Shown here: piece after piece, positions 27,426 to 36,997 of the stretch
How the letters are laid out: each line of letters opens with the position of its first letter
How positions within the stretch are numbered: the stretch's first letter is position 1
From: Halorussus caseinilyticus
GTDB lineage: Archaea; Halobacteriota; Halobacteria; Halobacteriales; Haladaptataceae
Reading direction: 5' to 3'
Length of the DNA stretch: 64,000 bases
NCBI RefSeq assembly: GCF_029338395.1
Contig: NZ_CP119809.1
Span: 372,001-436,000, forward strand
Position numbers and translations under genes: made by a program
The notes under the pieces: generated by a model
What the model saw: the letters and a program-made list of their open reading frames with translations, nothing else
The model's database searches: none
What the model was told of the DNA's origin: nothing

Positions 27426-30020
27426 TCAGACCGACTCCCCGCCCTCGCGTCGGCGACCCAACCGCTCTCGAATCACGAGGAGACTGGGTAACACGGTCAC
27501 GCAGGCGACGAACGCGAACACGATGCTCAACCCGGTCACGAGACCGAACCGCCGGAGCGGCGGGGAGAGCGCGAGCGAGAGGACGCCGAAACCCGCGGCG
27601 GTCGTCATCGCACTTCCGAGGAGCGCGCCGCCCGTCCCGGTTATGGCCGCCGAGAGCGCGTCGGCGAGCGAGTCCCCGCGACGCCGTTCGTCCACGAACC
27701 GCTCGCCGAGGTGGACGCTGTAGTCCACCCCCAAGCCGATTGCCAGACTGGTGATGACGACGGTTTCGCTGTTGAACGGGATGTCGAGCATCGCCATCGC
27801 GCCGAGCAACCACGCGAGCGAGAGGACGACCGGCAGGAGCATCACGGCGGCGAGTTCTGGCGCGCGGTACCGCCACCAGTACACTCCCGCGAGGAACGCG
27901 AGGATGACGCCCAAGGTGACGGCGAAGCCCTCCACGAGCGTCTCGAACAGGGCGCTCTGGACGACGGCGGTGACGACCGGGCCGCCGGTGGCGACTGCCG
28001 TGACCGGCGCGCTCTCCTCGACGCTCGCCGCGGCGGTCCGTACGTCGCTGGCAATCGACTGGGCGGACGCTTCGGTTTCCACGCCGACGACGAGTCGAGC
28101 GGACGCGTAAGACCCGTCGTCGGTTCGATGGAGAACCGACGACGCCTGTTCGGGAGCGGCCTCGAACAGCGCGTCGTACACCGCGCCGACATCCTCGTCG
28201 GGCAGTCCGTCGCCATCCGAGTCCCGCGCCTCGATTGCGCGCGCCACGGTCCGGTTCTCGGCGGCGACCGACCGCAGAACGGTCGCCGGACTCTCGATTG
28301 CGCCAGTTCCGTCGGCGTCGAGGGCGATGGTTCCCGTCTCGTCGACGTTCCGGTCGGTCCGCTCGATTGCCGTGAGGAGACTCGGCGCGGTCACGTCACC
28401 CCGTATCAGTATCTGGGCTTGTGACCCCTGACCGCGTTGGCGGAAGGTGTCGGTCACGTACTCGAAGTTCTCCCGCACGTCGTACTCGCCGGGCGCGAAG
28501 GGTTCGGGGAGCGACTCCATCCACTCGGGGGCGTCCTCCGGCAGGAAATCCGCCCGGTTGAACTCCGTATCGAGTCCGGTCGCGCCGTAGGCACCCGCCG
28601 ACGACACGACGAGTGCCGCGAACACGACCGCGAGCGGTGCCCGCCGAGAGACGGCCGTCGCGCTTTCGAGCAGTCCTCGAATCGGCCCCGCTTCGCCTCC
28701 GACCGGGGATTTCCGGCGGTCCCGCCCGAGTCGTTCGAGGAACGACTCGGCCTCGAGCTTGACGGTCGGAACGAGCGCCGCGAAGACGAGGAACATCGCA
28801 ACGATGCCGGTCCCGCTGAGAACGGCGAAGTCCCGAATCGACGCCAGCGGACTGACGTAGTTCGAGAAGAATCCGATTCCCGTGGTGAACGCCGCGGCCG
28901 CCAGCGCGACGACGACCCCGGAGATAGCGGTTCGCATCGCCGTCGCCGGGGCGTTCGCGGCCCGTCCCGACCCGGCGTCGTTCCCGGTTCGGGCCTCGCG
29001 GTAGCGCATGACGACGTGGAGCGAGTAGTCGATGCTCAAGCCGACGAGCAGGAACGGCACGGCGATGAGGATGGAACTCGACGAGATGGCGAGCCAACCC
29101 TGAATGCCCGCGAGCCACACCATGACGACGGCGACACCGAAGACGCTCAGGAGTACGTCGAGCAGGTCGCGGTAGGCGACGGTCAGCACCGCGACCAAGA
29201 GAACGACCGCGACGGGCGTGATGACGAGGAAACTGTCGCCGATGGCCTGCGAGGACGCCTCGTCCACGATGCCTTGCCCGAAGACGAACGCGTCCTCGAA
29301 CTGCCCTTCGACCAGCGAGGCGACCGCAATCTGGGCGTCGTAGGCGTCCTGCGGTTCGCCGGAGTCACCGCCCCCGTCGGTCTGGAAGACGAGCGTCAGT
29401 CTCGCGTCCGCGCTCGTCGTCCCCGGTTCGTAGTCCGAGGGCAGGAACGCCGCGGGATTGGGGCCGGACCGGGTCGTCTCCGAGTCGAGGACGCGTGCGA
29501 GGAGAGCTTGGACCTCGGCGGGCGAGCGCGATTCGAGCGCGGCTATCTGTCGGTCGAGCGTCGGCGTCGGTCGTCCCGCGCTCGGTCCGACCGATGCCGT
29601 GTCGTTCGCCCCGCCCGCTGGCGGGCGGTCCTCGAAGTAGGCCGCCGTAGCCACGATGTTTTCAACGCCCACGATGCCCGCGTTCGCCCGGAGCGTCGAG
29701 TTGACGGTTTCGTTCTCGCGCATCGCCTGCTGGAGTCGCAGGCTCCGCAGTAGCGACTCGCGGGTTAGAACGTCGCCGCCCTCGTCTCTGACGACGATTT
29801 GGGCGACTACCGCGTCGTCGGTCTCGTACGTGGAGTCGATGCTGTCGAGGGCGGCTTGCTCGGGCGAGTCGATTCCCGCGTCGCCGGTTCCGCCGGTCGC
29901 ATCGGTACCGACCACCGCGCCCGCACCGACGACGGCGGTGAGAACGAGGACGAGCGCGACGACCAACGTGCTGTGCGAGACGAGCGCGTCGGCGTACCGC
30001 GAGGCCAACCGTGGTTTCAT
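27426..30020 (-). CDS. RND/MMPL family membrane transporter
   Basis: The 864-residue protein has about 12 membrane helices in the RND arrangement: one N-terminal helix, a large extracytoplasmic loop, five or six helices, a second large loop, then five or six more. Motifs such as VGLSIDYSLHVVMRYRE and the repeat copy IGLGVDYSVHLGERFVDERRR mark the two sterol-sensing/MMPL halves. Such proteins export lipids or hydrophobic compounds using the ion gradient. It follows a winged-helix regulator and a DUF7521 protein on the same strand, which probably form one operon and control it. Confidence 0.92.
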   Translation of the reverse strand: MKPRLASRYADALVSHSTLVVALVLVLTAVVGAGAVVGTDATGGTGDAGIDSPEQAALDSIDSTYETDDAVVAQIVVRDEGGDVLTRESLLRSLRLQQAMRENETVNSTLRANAGIVGVENIVATAAYFEDRPPAGGANDTASVGPSAGRPTPTLDRQIAALESRSPAEVQALLARVLDSETTRSGPNPAAFLPSDYEPGTTSADARLTLVFQTDGGGDSGEPQDAYDAQIAVASLVEGQFEDAFVFGQGIVDEASSQAIGDSFLVITPVAVVLLVAVLTVAYRDLLDVLLSVFGVAVVMVWLAGIQGWLAISSSSILIAVPFLLVGLSIDYSLHVVMRYREARTGNDAGSGRAANAPATAMRTAISGVVVALAAAAFTTGIGFFSNYVSPLASIRDFAVLSGTGIVAMFLVFAALVPTVKLEAESFLERLGRDRRKSPVGGEAGPIRGLLESATAVSRRAPLAVVFAALVVSSAGAYGATGLDTEFNRADFLPEDAPEWMESLPEPFAPGEYDVRENFEYVTDTFRQRGQGSQAQILIRGDVTAPSLLTAIERTDRNVDETGTIALDADGTGAIESPATVLRSVAAENRTVARAIEARDSDGDGLPDEDVGAVYDALFEAAPEQASSVLHRTDDGSYASARLVVGVETEASAQSIASDVRTAAASVEESAPVTAVATGGPVVTAVVQSALFETLVEGFAVTLGVILAFLAGVYWWRYRAPELAAVMLLPVVLSLAWLLGAMAMLDIPFNSETVVITSLAIGLGVDYSVHLGERFVDERRRGDSLADALSAAITGTGGALLGSAMTTAAGFGVLSLALSPPLRRFGLVTGLSIVFAFVACVTVLPSLLVIRERLGRRREGGESV

Positions 30021-30218
30021 CGTCGCCGGTACCTCCCGAGATTTCGAGGGGACTGTGCGGTCGAGTCTGGCCGACGAGACGGCGCGTTGGAACGACTCAT
30101 CACGCTACTGTCGGTCGTCGGGTCATAAGGAACGATGGAGCATTCCCACGATGTGGGACGACCGGTGAGGGGCAGGACGGAGACAAGACGAAGGGGGTCG
30201 GGCGCGGGGCGACTCGGA

Positions 30219-30497
30219 TTAGTAGCCGTAGAGTCCGTATATCATGACGAGGAAGCCGAGACAGGCGACGATGCTCTCGAAGAGCATCCCCTGCACGCTC
30301 GGAACTCCGAAGACGTGGTGGAGAATTCCGACCAGAAACGTCCCGACGGTGATGACCAGCAATCCGACCGCGAAGTACTGGAGACCGTCGATTCGGGTCC
30401 GCCGGTAGGCCCGGTACGCGAGCAGAGTGACGACGCTTCCGAGTACCAGCGCGGCGATTTTCACGATGCCGAGGAACAGAACGAGATGCTCGCTCAT
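30219..30497 (-). CDS. DUF7521-like small membrane protein
   Basis: The 92-residue protein has three hydrophobic helices (about 5-27, 40-62 and 70-90) with a conserved loop AYRAYRRTRIDGLQYFAVG. It matches the short haloarchaeal DUF7521 family, often encoded directly after an ArsR-like regulator as here; the start codon overlaps the regulator's stop (ATGA, 30494-30497). It may act as a membrane partner of that regulator, which is inference. Confidence 0.8.
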   Translation of the reverse strand: MSEHLVLFLGIVKIAALVLGSVVTLLAYRAYRRTRIDGLQYFAVGLLVITVGTFLVGILHHVFGVPSVQGMLFESIVACLGFLVMIYGLYGY

Positions 30498-30952
30498 GAT
30501 TCGTTTTTCATCTCGGACCAGAACGTCGCCATCCGGTCTTCGGGGCCCTCGGCGGGTCTGTCGATGGCGACCGAAAACTCCTCGTCGTCGTCGATGCTGA
30601 TGGCGATTTCCGTGAAGTCACGTTCGTACAGCGTGACGTTCGGGCCGTCGCGTCGGACCTCGGTGTACTCTCTGACCAGCGCCGTCTCCCGAAGTCGTTC
30701 GAGCTTTCGGTACGCCGTCGAACTCGCCAACTCGCACTCCTCACAGAGTCGGGACGCCGACTTCGGTTCGCGCAACGCCGCGAGTATCTCCCTGCACTTG
30801 TCGTCTTCGAGCGATTCCAGTACCGCCGAGACGGGTGGGTCGTCGCTATCGCTCTCCGAGGAGTCCGGCGTCGTTTCGCAGGCCGTCCGCGACGAGTTCG
30901 AGCGCGTCGGGACGAGCGAGAGACGGTTCGGGTCGATGTAGTTCCCTGCCAT
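30494..30952 (-). CDS. winged-helix (ArsR-like) transcriptional regulator
   Basis: The 152-residue protein has a winged-helix domain (about residues 43-100: VLESLEDDKCREILAALREP ... ASRLCEECELASSTAYRKLERL) and a C-terminal beta region (YERDFTEIAISIDDDEEFSV). The start at 30952 (MAGNYIDPNRL) is chosen over an in-frame ATG 120 bp upstream because the upstream residues are not protein-like and contain the probable promoter. It heads the DUF7521-RND gene set and probably regulates it. Confidence 0.85.
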   Translation of the reverse strand: MAGNYIDPNRLSLVPTRSNSSRTACETTPDSSESDSDDPPVSAVLESLEDDKCREILAALREPKSASRLCEECELASSTAYRKLERLRETALVREYTEVRRDGPNVTLYERDFTEIAISIDDDEEFSVAIDRPAEGPEDRMATFWSEMKNES

Positions 30953-31086
30953 GTGCGTGTTCCCGTGTCCCGACTCGGGACCGATTCGCCAGTAGTTGAG
31001 TAGGCTATTCGGTGGAGTCGTATAGGGGTACCGAACGTTCCCGGCTTCTCGGAGTGCCAGAATAGCTGACACTTTGAGGTTCGACC

Positions 31087-31389
31087 CGCCGCGCCGTCGT
31101 AGAGGACGCCGCCCGCGCGTTCGGGATGGTCGAGCGCGCGCTCCTCGTACCGGACGACGCCGAGCATCGTGTTACCGGTCTCGCGGTCGGACGGCGAGCG
31201 AACCCGCGCGTCGGCCAACTGCTCGGGGAGTTCGTCGGCGCGGTGTTCGTCCAGAAATCGGTCGCGGACCTCGACACCGATTTCCGCGTCGGCGGCGTCG
31301 GCGATGCCGACGCCGCCGATTCGCTCGCGGAGCCAATCGGCGATTTCGTCGGCGTCCGCTTCCGTGGTCGGGGCGCGGTACAGTGTCAC
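31087..31389 (-). pseudogene. truncated gene, N-terminal ~100 codons only
   Basis: From a GTG at 31389 the frame reads MTLYRAPTTEADADEIADWL, then VEVRDRFLDEHRADELPEQL and TGNTMLGVVRYEERALDHPE, up to GGVLYDGAA. This looks like the N-terminal half of a conserved haloarchaeal protein of about 200 residues (I recall a DUF6775/DUF7001-like, metallopeptidase-like family, but am not certain). After codon 101 the frame runs into non-protein-like sequence and then antisense-frame through the winged-helix gene. The C-terminal half is missing, so I call a truncated relic. An ACTAATAC box upstream could still drive transcription. Confidence 0.55.
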
Positions 31390-31553
31390 TTAGTCAGCCA
31401 TGTATTAGTTTGTGTTACCACCGAGTGAAACAGTTCCGGTAACGGCCGAGGCGTCCCGTCCGGACGGTCATGTTCTCCCGACACGCTCGAACCTTACAGC
31501 CGTCGAACGACGGTCCCGAAAAGATTTTTCAGCCACCTAACTTGAATTTTCGT

Positions 31554-32846
31554 ATGAATCGAAGGCGCGTACTCGAAACCGCTTTCGTGGGGGCCGCGAG
31601 TCTACTCGGCGTCTCTCGCTCGGCCACTGCGACTTCGGTCTGTGACTCCGACGCTCTCGGCGTCGCGCGTCGACGCACGTACGACGAACTCGCGGTCGGG
31701 TCGGTCGCACCGGCCCACGGCGGCGGATACGTTCTCGTCAACCGGGGAGACTCCCATCCCAGTCCCGAGGTGCCGGTCCGAGTCGCCGTCGTGGACGAAC
31801 GCGGAACCGTCCGCCAGCGACGCGAAATCGCCCTCGACGTGCCCGAGGACGCTCGACGCGCGAACGCCGACGTTATCAGGACCGAGGGCGGGTACGCCGT
31901 GGCGACTGGTTCGTGGTTCGCGCGCCTCGACGCCGACTTGTCGCTCGAAGCGACGGGATTCGCGTCGGGGTACGAACCGAACGGGACGACGCGGTTGGTC
32001 GAACTGGCCGACGGATTCACCGTCGCGGCGGAACTCGACAGGCCGAATCACGTCTCCGTGCGGGTACTCGGGTTCGACGGGGACGGCGAGTTTCGGTGGT
32101 CCAGAAGTTACGGCGAGGAGAACTCGAAGTGGCTGGACTTCCTCCTCCCGGACTCCGACGGTGGGGTCGTCGTCGGCGGGCGGAAACCGTGGCTGGCGGG
32201 TGTCGCCCCCGACGGAACCGAACGCTGGCAGACGACCGTGGCCGACGCACCGCCGGAGGTGGGCTACGACGCGACTCGTGACGACGAGGAGTTCGTCCTC
32301 TTCGGCGGGTCGAACGCGCTCGGACTGACCGAGAGTCGGTCGGTCGAATGGCGACGGTCCTACGACTCGCTGGCGAACGCCTCGGGCGGCGTCCTCGCGC
32401 GAACGACCGACGGCGGGTACCTCCTCGCCGGACTGGTCGCGCTCGACCGAATCGGCGTCGTAGCGGCCGACGCGGAGGGTCGGCCCTGCTGGAGTCACGA
32501 ATACGAAGTCGTGGGCGACGGGGCCGCGTATCTCGCCGATGTCGTCGAACGTGCGCCGGGCGAGTCCCTCGTCGTCGGTTCCCGACGCAAGGGACAGAAC
32601 GGGTGGAGCATGGCCCTCTCGGGTGCAGGGACGCCGACCGCTCGGACTTCGACCGCTTCGTCGGCGACGACCGAGCGACGGACCGCCTCGACGGACGCGT
32701 CGGAGACGCGAGCGACTTCGACCGAAGCGACGGAGACCCAGACCTCTTCGACGGTTCCCGGTTTCGGTGTCGGTGCGGCGCTTCTCGGAACCGCTGGCGG
32801 GTTGTTGGCTCGCGGTGCGACGCCGTCGGACGGCGACGACCGGTAG
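31554..32846 (+). CDS. Tat-exported, membrane-anchored surface protein
   Basis: The protein has 430 residues. It begins MNRRRVLETAFVGAASLLG, a twin-arginine signal, and the mature part has repeating beta-propeller-like units (for example GGYVLVNRGDS, GGYAVATGSW, GGVLARTTDGGYLLAGL). A Thr/Ser-rich linker (about 365-400) precedes STVPGFGVGAALLGTAGG, a PGF-type C-terminal segment with one membrane helix, so archaeosortase processing and lipid anchoring are likely. The start at 31554 is fixed by the Tat motif; the upstream in-frame ATG adds non-signal residues. The role is unknown; binding or sensing at the cell surface is plausible. Confidence 0.82.
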   Translation: MNRRRVLETAFVGAASLLGVSRSATATSVCDSDALGVARRRTYDELAVGSVAPAHGGGYVLVNRGDSHPSPEVPVRVAVVDERGTVRQRREIALDVPEDARRANADVIRTEGGYAVATGSWFARLDADLSLEATGFASGYEPNGTTRLVELADGFTVAAELDRPNHVSVRVLGFDGDGEFRWSRSYGEENSKWLDFLLPDSDGGVVVGGRKPWLAGVAPDGTERWQTTVADAPPEVGYDATRDDEEFVLFGGSNALGLTESRSVEWRRSYDSLANASGGVLARTTDGGYLLAGLVALDRIGVVAADAEGRPCWSHEYEVVGDGAAYLADVVERAPGESLVVGSRRKGQNGWSMALSGAGTPTARTSTASSATTERRTASTDASETRATSTEATETQTSSTVPGFGVGAALLGTAGGLLARGATPSDGDDR

Positions 32847-32863
32847 CGTCGCGTTTCCCGGAA

Positions 32864-33802
<939 letters not shown>

Positions 33803-33984
33803 TTATATTACGGGGTGGTTGAAAGGGGTTGCGGAATGGTCCGCAGGGTGGGAGCGGGGTGATTTCGGTCCGCGTTCAGGTTTTCAGGGTCTCACTGCCG
33901 GTTTCGCGTTCGTCTCGGTGCGTACCGACGCGCTTCTTCGACTCCGGCGCGCGCTGGCGCGACCGCGAAGCGTGTCGCGCCATC

Positions 33985-34160
33985 GGCGTGCGAGGGACGA
34001 GTAGCGCAGGCCGCAGGCCGAGCAACGCAGTCGGTTGGGGAGGGTGTGGCCCGCGGTGGCGGTGCGGTCGCGGTTGCGGTCTGATTGGTTCAAGCCTGAA
34101 ACTAGTTCTGCGTCTCTGCGGTCGTTTACGGTCGCAGTGTCGTGCGGTGCAACTAGCGTC
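33985..34160 (-). repeat. dispersed repeat family 2, copy 2
   Basis: Read on the minus strand, this contains ACTGCGACCG, CTAGTTTCAGGCTTGAACCA, GACCGCAACCGC, CCGCGGGCCACACCCTCCCC and AACCGACT in the same order as the copy at 16.3 kb, followed by TCCCTCGCACGC. It lies directly next to family 1 copy D, so the two element types are side by side here. Confidence 0.7.
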
Positions 34161-34235
34161 TCGTCGGTTTCTCCTTCGTGACGAACCCGCCCGCTCGCTA
34201 CGCACCGCAGGAATCAGTAGAGCAGTGTCTTCCTC

Positions 34236-34530
34236 GAAAGCCCCCGCCCGCTCGCCACCGTCACTTCGCGTCTCTCGTGAAGAGCCGTCGGTCGCTTCGC
34301 TCCCGACGACGCCGGAAGACGTTCCTGCTCGCTTCGCTCCGCGGGCGTGCGACTTCCGAGGTCTCGTTTACGTCCGTTCACGAGACGGTCGTTCAGCGAC
34401 ATATCCTCGGTTCGCTGACGCTCACCTCGGATAGGGGTCGCTGAGACGACTGAAGTGAACGCGAGCGGGCGGCCCCTTTATCCCACCACGGCGGTTGATT
34501 TACCGAGCGTCCTCCCACCCTCTACGCCGC
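34236..34530 (-). repeat. dispersed repeat family 1, copy D
   Basis: On the minus strand it reads GGTGGGATAAAGGGGCCGCC (34492 downwards), the arm CCGCCCGCTCGC, a roughly 210-bp interior with small palindromes, the complementary arm GCGAGCGGGCGG, and the tail GGGGGCTTTCGAGG (to 34236). One degenerate upstream unit (GACGCTCGGTAAATCAACCG) is visible at 34496-34520. Its upstream end faces the cold-shock gene. Confidence 0.72.
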
Positions 34531-34620
34531 TCCCGAACGTAGAAATCCCCCGTCTCGACCGCCGACACCCGTGATACCGCGACTCTCGGAAGCGTTATCC
34601 CCCTATCCGGTCTCTCTACA

Positions 34621-34818
34621 GTTGCAACGAAAGGAACTGTTGATTTCTTCAACGACACTGGCGGCTACGGTTTCATCTCGACTGACGACGCGGACGACGA
34701 CGTGTTCTTCCACATGGAGGATGTCGGCGGCCCGGACCTCGAAGAGGGAACTGACATCGAATTCGACATCGAAGACGCCCCCAAGGGGCCGCGCGCGACG
34801 AACGTCGTCCGCGCCTGA
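34621..34818 (+). CDS. cspA: cold-shock domain protein (CspA-like), no visible start codon
   Basis: The frame from 34624 reads ATKGTVDFFNDTGGYGFIST and continues through DVFFHMEDVGGPDLEEG to GPRATNVVRA, a complete cold-shock domain with RNP1 (GYGFI) and RNP2 (VFFHM) motifs, about 64 residues. Cold-shock proteins bind single-stranded RNA as chaperones. No ATG, GTG or TTG exists in frame between the preceding stop (34540-34542) and the domain; the codon where the start is expected is GTT. A TTG overlaps it out of frame, and one extra G after that TTG would restore a start. It is either a sequence error, a very recent inactivation, or non-standard initiation. The start coordinate is therefore nominal. 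Confidence 0.65.
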   Translation, partial: VATKGTVDFFNDTGGYGFISTDDADDDVFFHMEDVGGPDLEEGTDIEFDIEDAPKGPRATNVVRA

Positions 34819-35109
34819 GTCGGAAGACACGTCGCAACGAGCGACGCTCACGGAACTGTGATTTTTCGAAGCCGAGATTCGGATGTGAGTGACAACCTCG
34901 GATTGGTGATTCGGGTAGTGAATCAAAAGCCACCGATAGATACCTAATAACTAGCTGTAGGTATCTAAAAACCACCTGAAGAAACTTCCCTCTGTTCGCG
35001 TCCATCCGTTTTGACATATGCTCCCGCTCTAGTATGTGATACATGTAGTAGCCACCAAGGAGCGACCATCAAGAGATTCACGCTATCCCGCCCGTTTATG
35101 TTGAATGAC
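34819..35109. other. AT-rich gap with an inverted repeat
   Basis: No gene is seen. A 9-bp inverted repeat (TAGATACCT and AGGTATCTA, 13-base loop) spans 34937-34967 and is flanked by A-rich sequence, so it could be a terminator or an operator. The region separates the cold-shock gene from a convergent low-GC gene pair. Confidence 0.4.
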
Positions 35110-35298
35110 TTAGATAAAGTATATAATCATTAAATTGACAAGTGTTACTAGAGCTTCTAGCGAGGAACAAGTGGCCCATAGCACAGTTCCCGCAATTCGG
35201 GCAATTAAGTAACGGAGACGGTTGGTGTTTGTTAGGGCTCTCTCATCCGTACTTGATGCTTCTACAACAATCTTGAACTTAATTTCCTTGGAACTCAT
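35110..35298 (-). CDS. small low-GC membrane protein (62 aa)
   Basis: The 62-residue protein starts MSSKEIKFKIVVEASSTDE and has a C-terminal hydrophobic half (LIARIAGTVLWATC and LVTLVNLMIIYFI). Its ATG overlaps the stop of the upstream gene by four bases (35295-35298), so the two are made together. The base composition is far lower in GC than the chromosome. I recognise no family. Confidence 0.62.
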   Translation of the reverse strand: MSSKEIKFKIVVEASSTDERALTNTNRLRYLIARIAGTVLWATCSSLEALVTLVNLMIIYFI

Positions 35299-36086
35299 TC
35301 TTTCACCTCTTTGGTGCTAAGTTCCGACTCTAAATTCTTGATGAAATTGGCGACTTGCTTTTCTGTCTCGCCTTCTTCGTACTTTCCCATATCTACATTG
35401 AGGTTGGCCCGTGCAACACCCTTGCTCCACGCCACACTCACCGTGCCACTCCTTTTGTCTTCCTCTTGCTCTTCAATTTCCTTCTCTTCCCGTTCTACAG
35501 TTTTGCTATCCCCCAATTCGTCTCGTTCGTTCAGCAAGAACGACCCGAAAATGCTTTCATCCAATTCTAACCTTGTAGGGTATGCACCACCACCCTGAAT
35601 GTAGGTGCCAAATCCAGCAGCATCAACCGTCTTTAAGTAGGTTGCGGCTGCAGCCTTAAGAGAACGCTTCCCGAGATTGAACTTGTAATTCTCCATCAAA
35701 ACATCCAACACAGCCTCACGCAACACACAGTCCATTCCCCGAATCTTCTGGATGCCCGCCTTTTCAACAGCTTCTTCAAGAAGACTACGGTAGAGCGGGT
35801 CTTCTTTCATCGCATCCTCAAACAACCACTCAGCGTTTTCAATTCCAACGTGGGCTAGCGTTTCACCCTTGTTGGTGTTTTCATACCCCTCTTTTGTCTC
35901 TCTGATGAAACCGAGCCGAACTCCGTAGGAAAAATTCCTGTTGATGGGTTGTTTAGATAGCGAAATTTCGTCGTCGCCCACCAACTCACTAGTCTGAGCG
36001 GGCCCCTTTAGCAACCGCTGGGTCAGTGCTTCTAGGTTGGAGGGCGTCGAGTCGTACGGGGGTTTCTCTGACTTCTGTCTCGACAT
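35295..36086 (-). CDS. low-GC hypothetical protein, possible winged-helix N-terminus
   Basis: The protein has 263 residues. Residues about 10-80 (LEALTQRLLKGPAQTSELVG ... NFSYGVRLGFIRETKEGYENTNKG) look like a winged helix, followed by a mostly helical region and a basic/acidic linker (EREEKEIEEQEEDKRSG). The start at 36086 (MSRQKSEK) is preferred over one 78 bp upstream because the upstream residues look untranslated. It is coupled to a 62-residue membrane protein. Low GC and an unusual codon style suggest recent transfer; an accessory (for example defence) role is possible but unproven. Confidence 0.65.
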   Translation of the reverse strand: MSRQKSEKPPYDSTPSNLEALTQRLLKGPAQTSELVGDDEISLSKQPINRNFSYGVRLGFIRETKEGYENTNKGETLAHVGIENAEWLFEDAMKEDPLYRSLLEEAVEKAGIQKIRGMDCVLREAVLDVLMENYKFNLGKRSLKAAAATYLKTVDAAGFGTYIQGGGAYPTRLELDESIFGSFLLNERDELGDSKTVEREEKEIEEQEEDKRSGTVSVAWSKGVARANLNVDMGKYEEGETEKQVANFIKNLESELSTKEVKE

Positions 36087-36175
36087 TGTGTTCTTGGCTG
36101 TGTGTAGGGTAACAACAACAATAAAAGTTGGTGTTGCCGAGTGTAAGCGGGTGTTGACACACAACGTAGAAATTG

Positions 36176-36916
36176 CTACATTTCCCCCCGTCGAATCGCG
36201 CGCTCTGCTTCCTCCAGCGCCGCCTCGCGGTCGAACTCGGCGACGATTTCCTCCAGTTCCTCCCTGCTCGCGTCCGCCAACTCGCGGGCGTGTCTCGTCA
36301 CGTTCGGAATCGCACGCACGATGTTGTCCACGATGGGAATCGCGGCGGTCTGCGGGGAGCGCGACATCGGGTTGAGGTCCACGACGATTTCGGTCTTGCC
36401 CATCTCCGCGAGCGCCTCCGCCCGGTCGCCGTCCTCCAGCGGAACCACCACCACGTCGGCGTCGTAGATGCCCTCGGCGTCCACCTTCGCGCGCTCGTGG
36501 TCGAGACCCGGAATCCGGGCGTCCGCGGCCAACCCCTTCACGTCCTCGGCACCGTGGTCGCGCAGGTGGTCGGCGATGGTCTCCATGCGCTCGCGGGTCC
36601 GGTTGAACAGGTTGACCTCGATGTCGGCGCCCACGGTTTCGGCCAACTCGACCATCTCGTCGGGCACGAGCGCCGCGACGTTGCCGTTGACCGAGAGGAC
36701 GGGGTGGTCGGCCAGCAGGAGTCGGGCGGCGGCCGCTCGCTCCGCTCGCTCGGCGCTCGGGAGGGTCCGCTCGCCGAGCAGGTAGTCGTAGGCCTCGCCG
36801 CGGCCCTCCGCGATGAGACCCTGCTTGCTCGTGATGCCCTTCTCGACGCCCTCCTCGATTCGGTGGCGGGTCCGAAGCGACTGGGCGCGCGGGTGGTCGT
36901 CGGGAATCTCGGTCAT
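36176..36916 (-). CDS. 4-phosphopantoate--beta-alanine ligase
   Basis: The 246-residue protein matches the archaeal phosphopantothenate synthetase family (formerly DUF137): EIPDDHPRAQSLRTRHRIEEG at the start, the central LSVNGNVAALVPDEMVEL, and the end MGKTEIVVDLNPMSRSPQTA followed by IPIVDNIVRAIPNV. It joins 4-phosphopantoate with beta-alanine using ATP in the archaeal CoA pathway. It is the last gene of a minus-strand set with a SIMPL protein and pantoate kinase, which provides its substrate. Confidence 0.93.
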   Translation of the reverse strand: MTEIPDDHPRAQSLRTRHRIEEGVEKGITSKQGLIAEGRGEAYDYLLGERTLPSAERAERAAAARLLLADHPVLSVNGNVAALVPDEMVELAETVGADIEVNLFNRTRERMETIADHLRDHGAEDVKGLAADARIPGLDHERAKVDAEGIYDADVVVVPLEDGDRAEALAEMGKTEIVVDLNPMSRSPQTAAIPIVDNIVRAIPNVTRHARELADASREELEEIVAEFDREAALEEAERAIRRGEM

Positions 36917-36997
36917 GCCCGAGAGTCCGGGGAGTAGCGGGAAAAATCGACCTATCTCGCGCTCACGGGCGACCGCGCTCGGTCTCCGGCGACTCGC

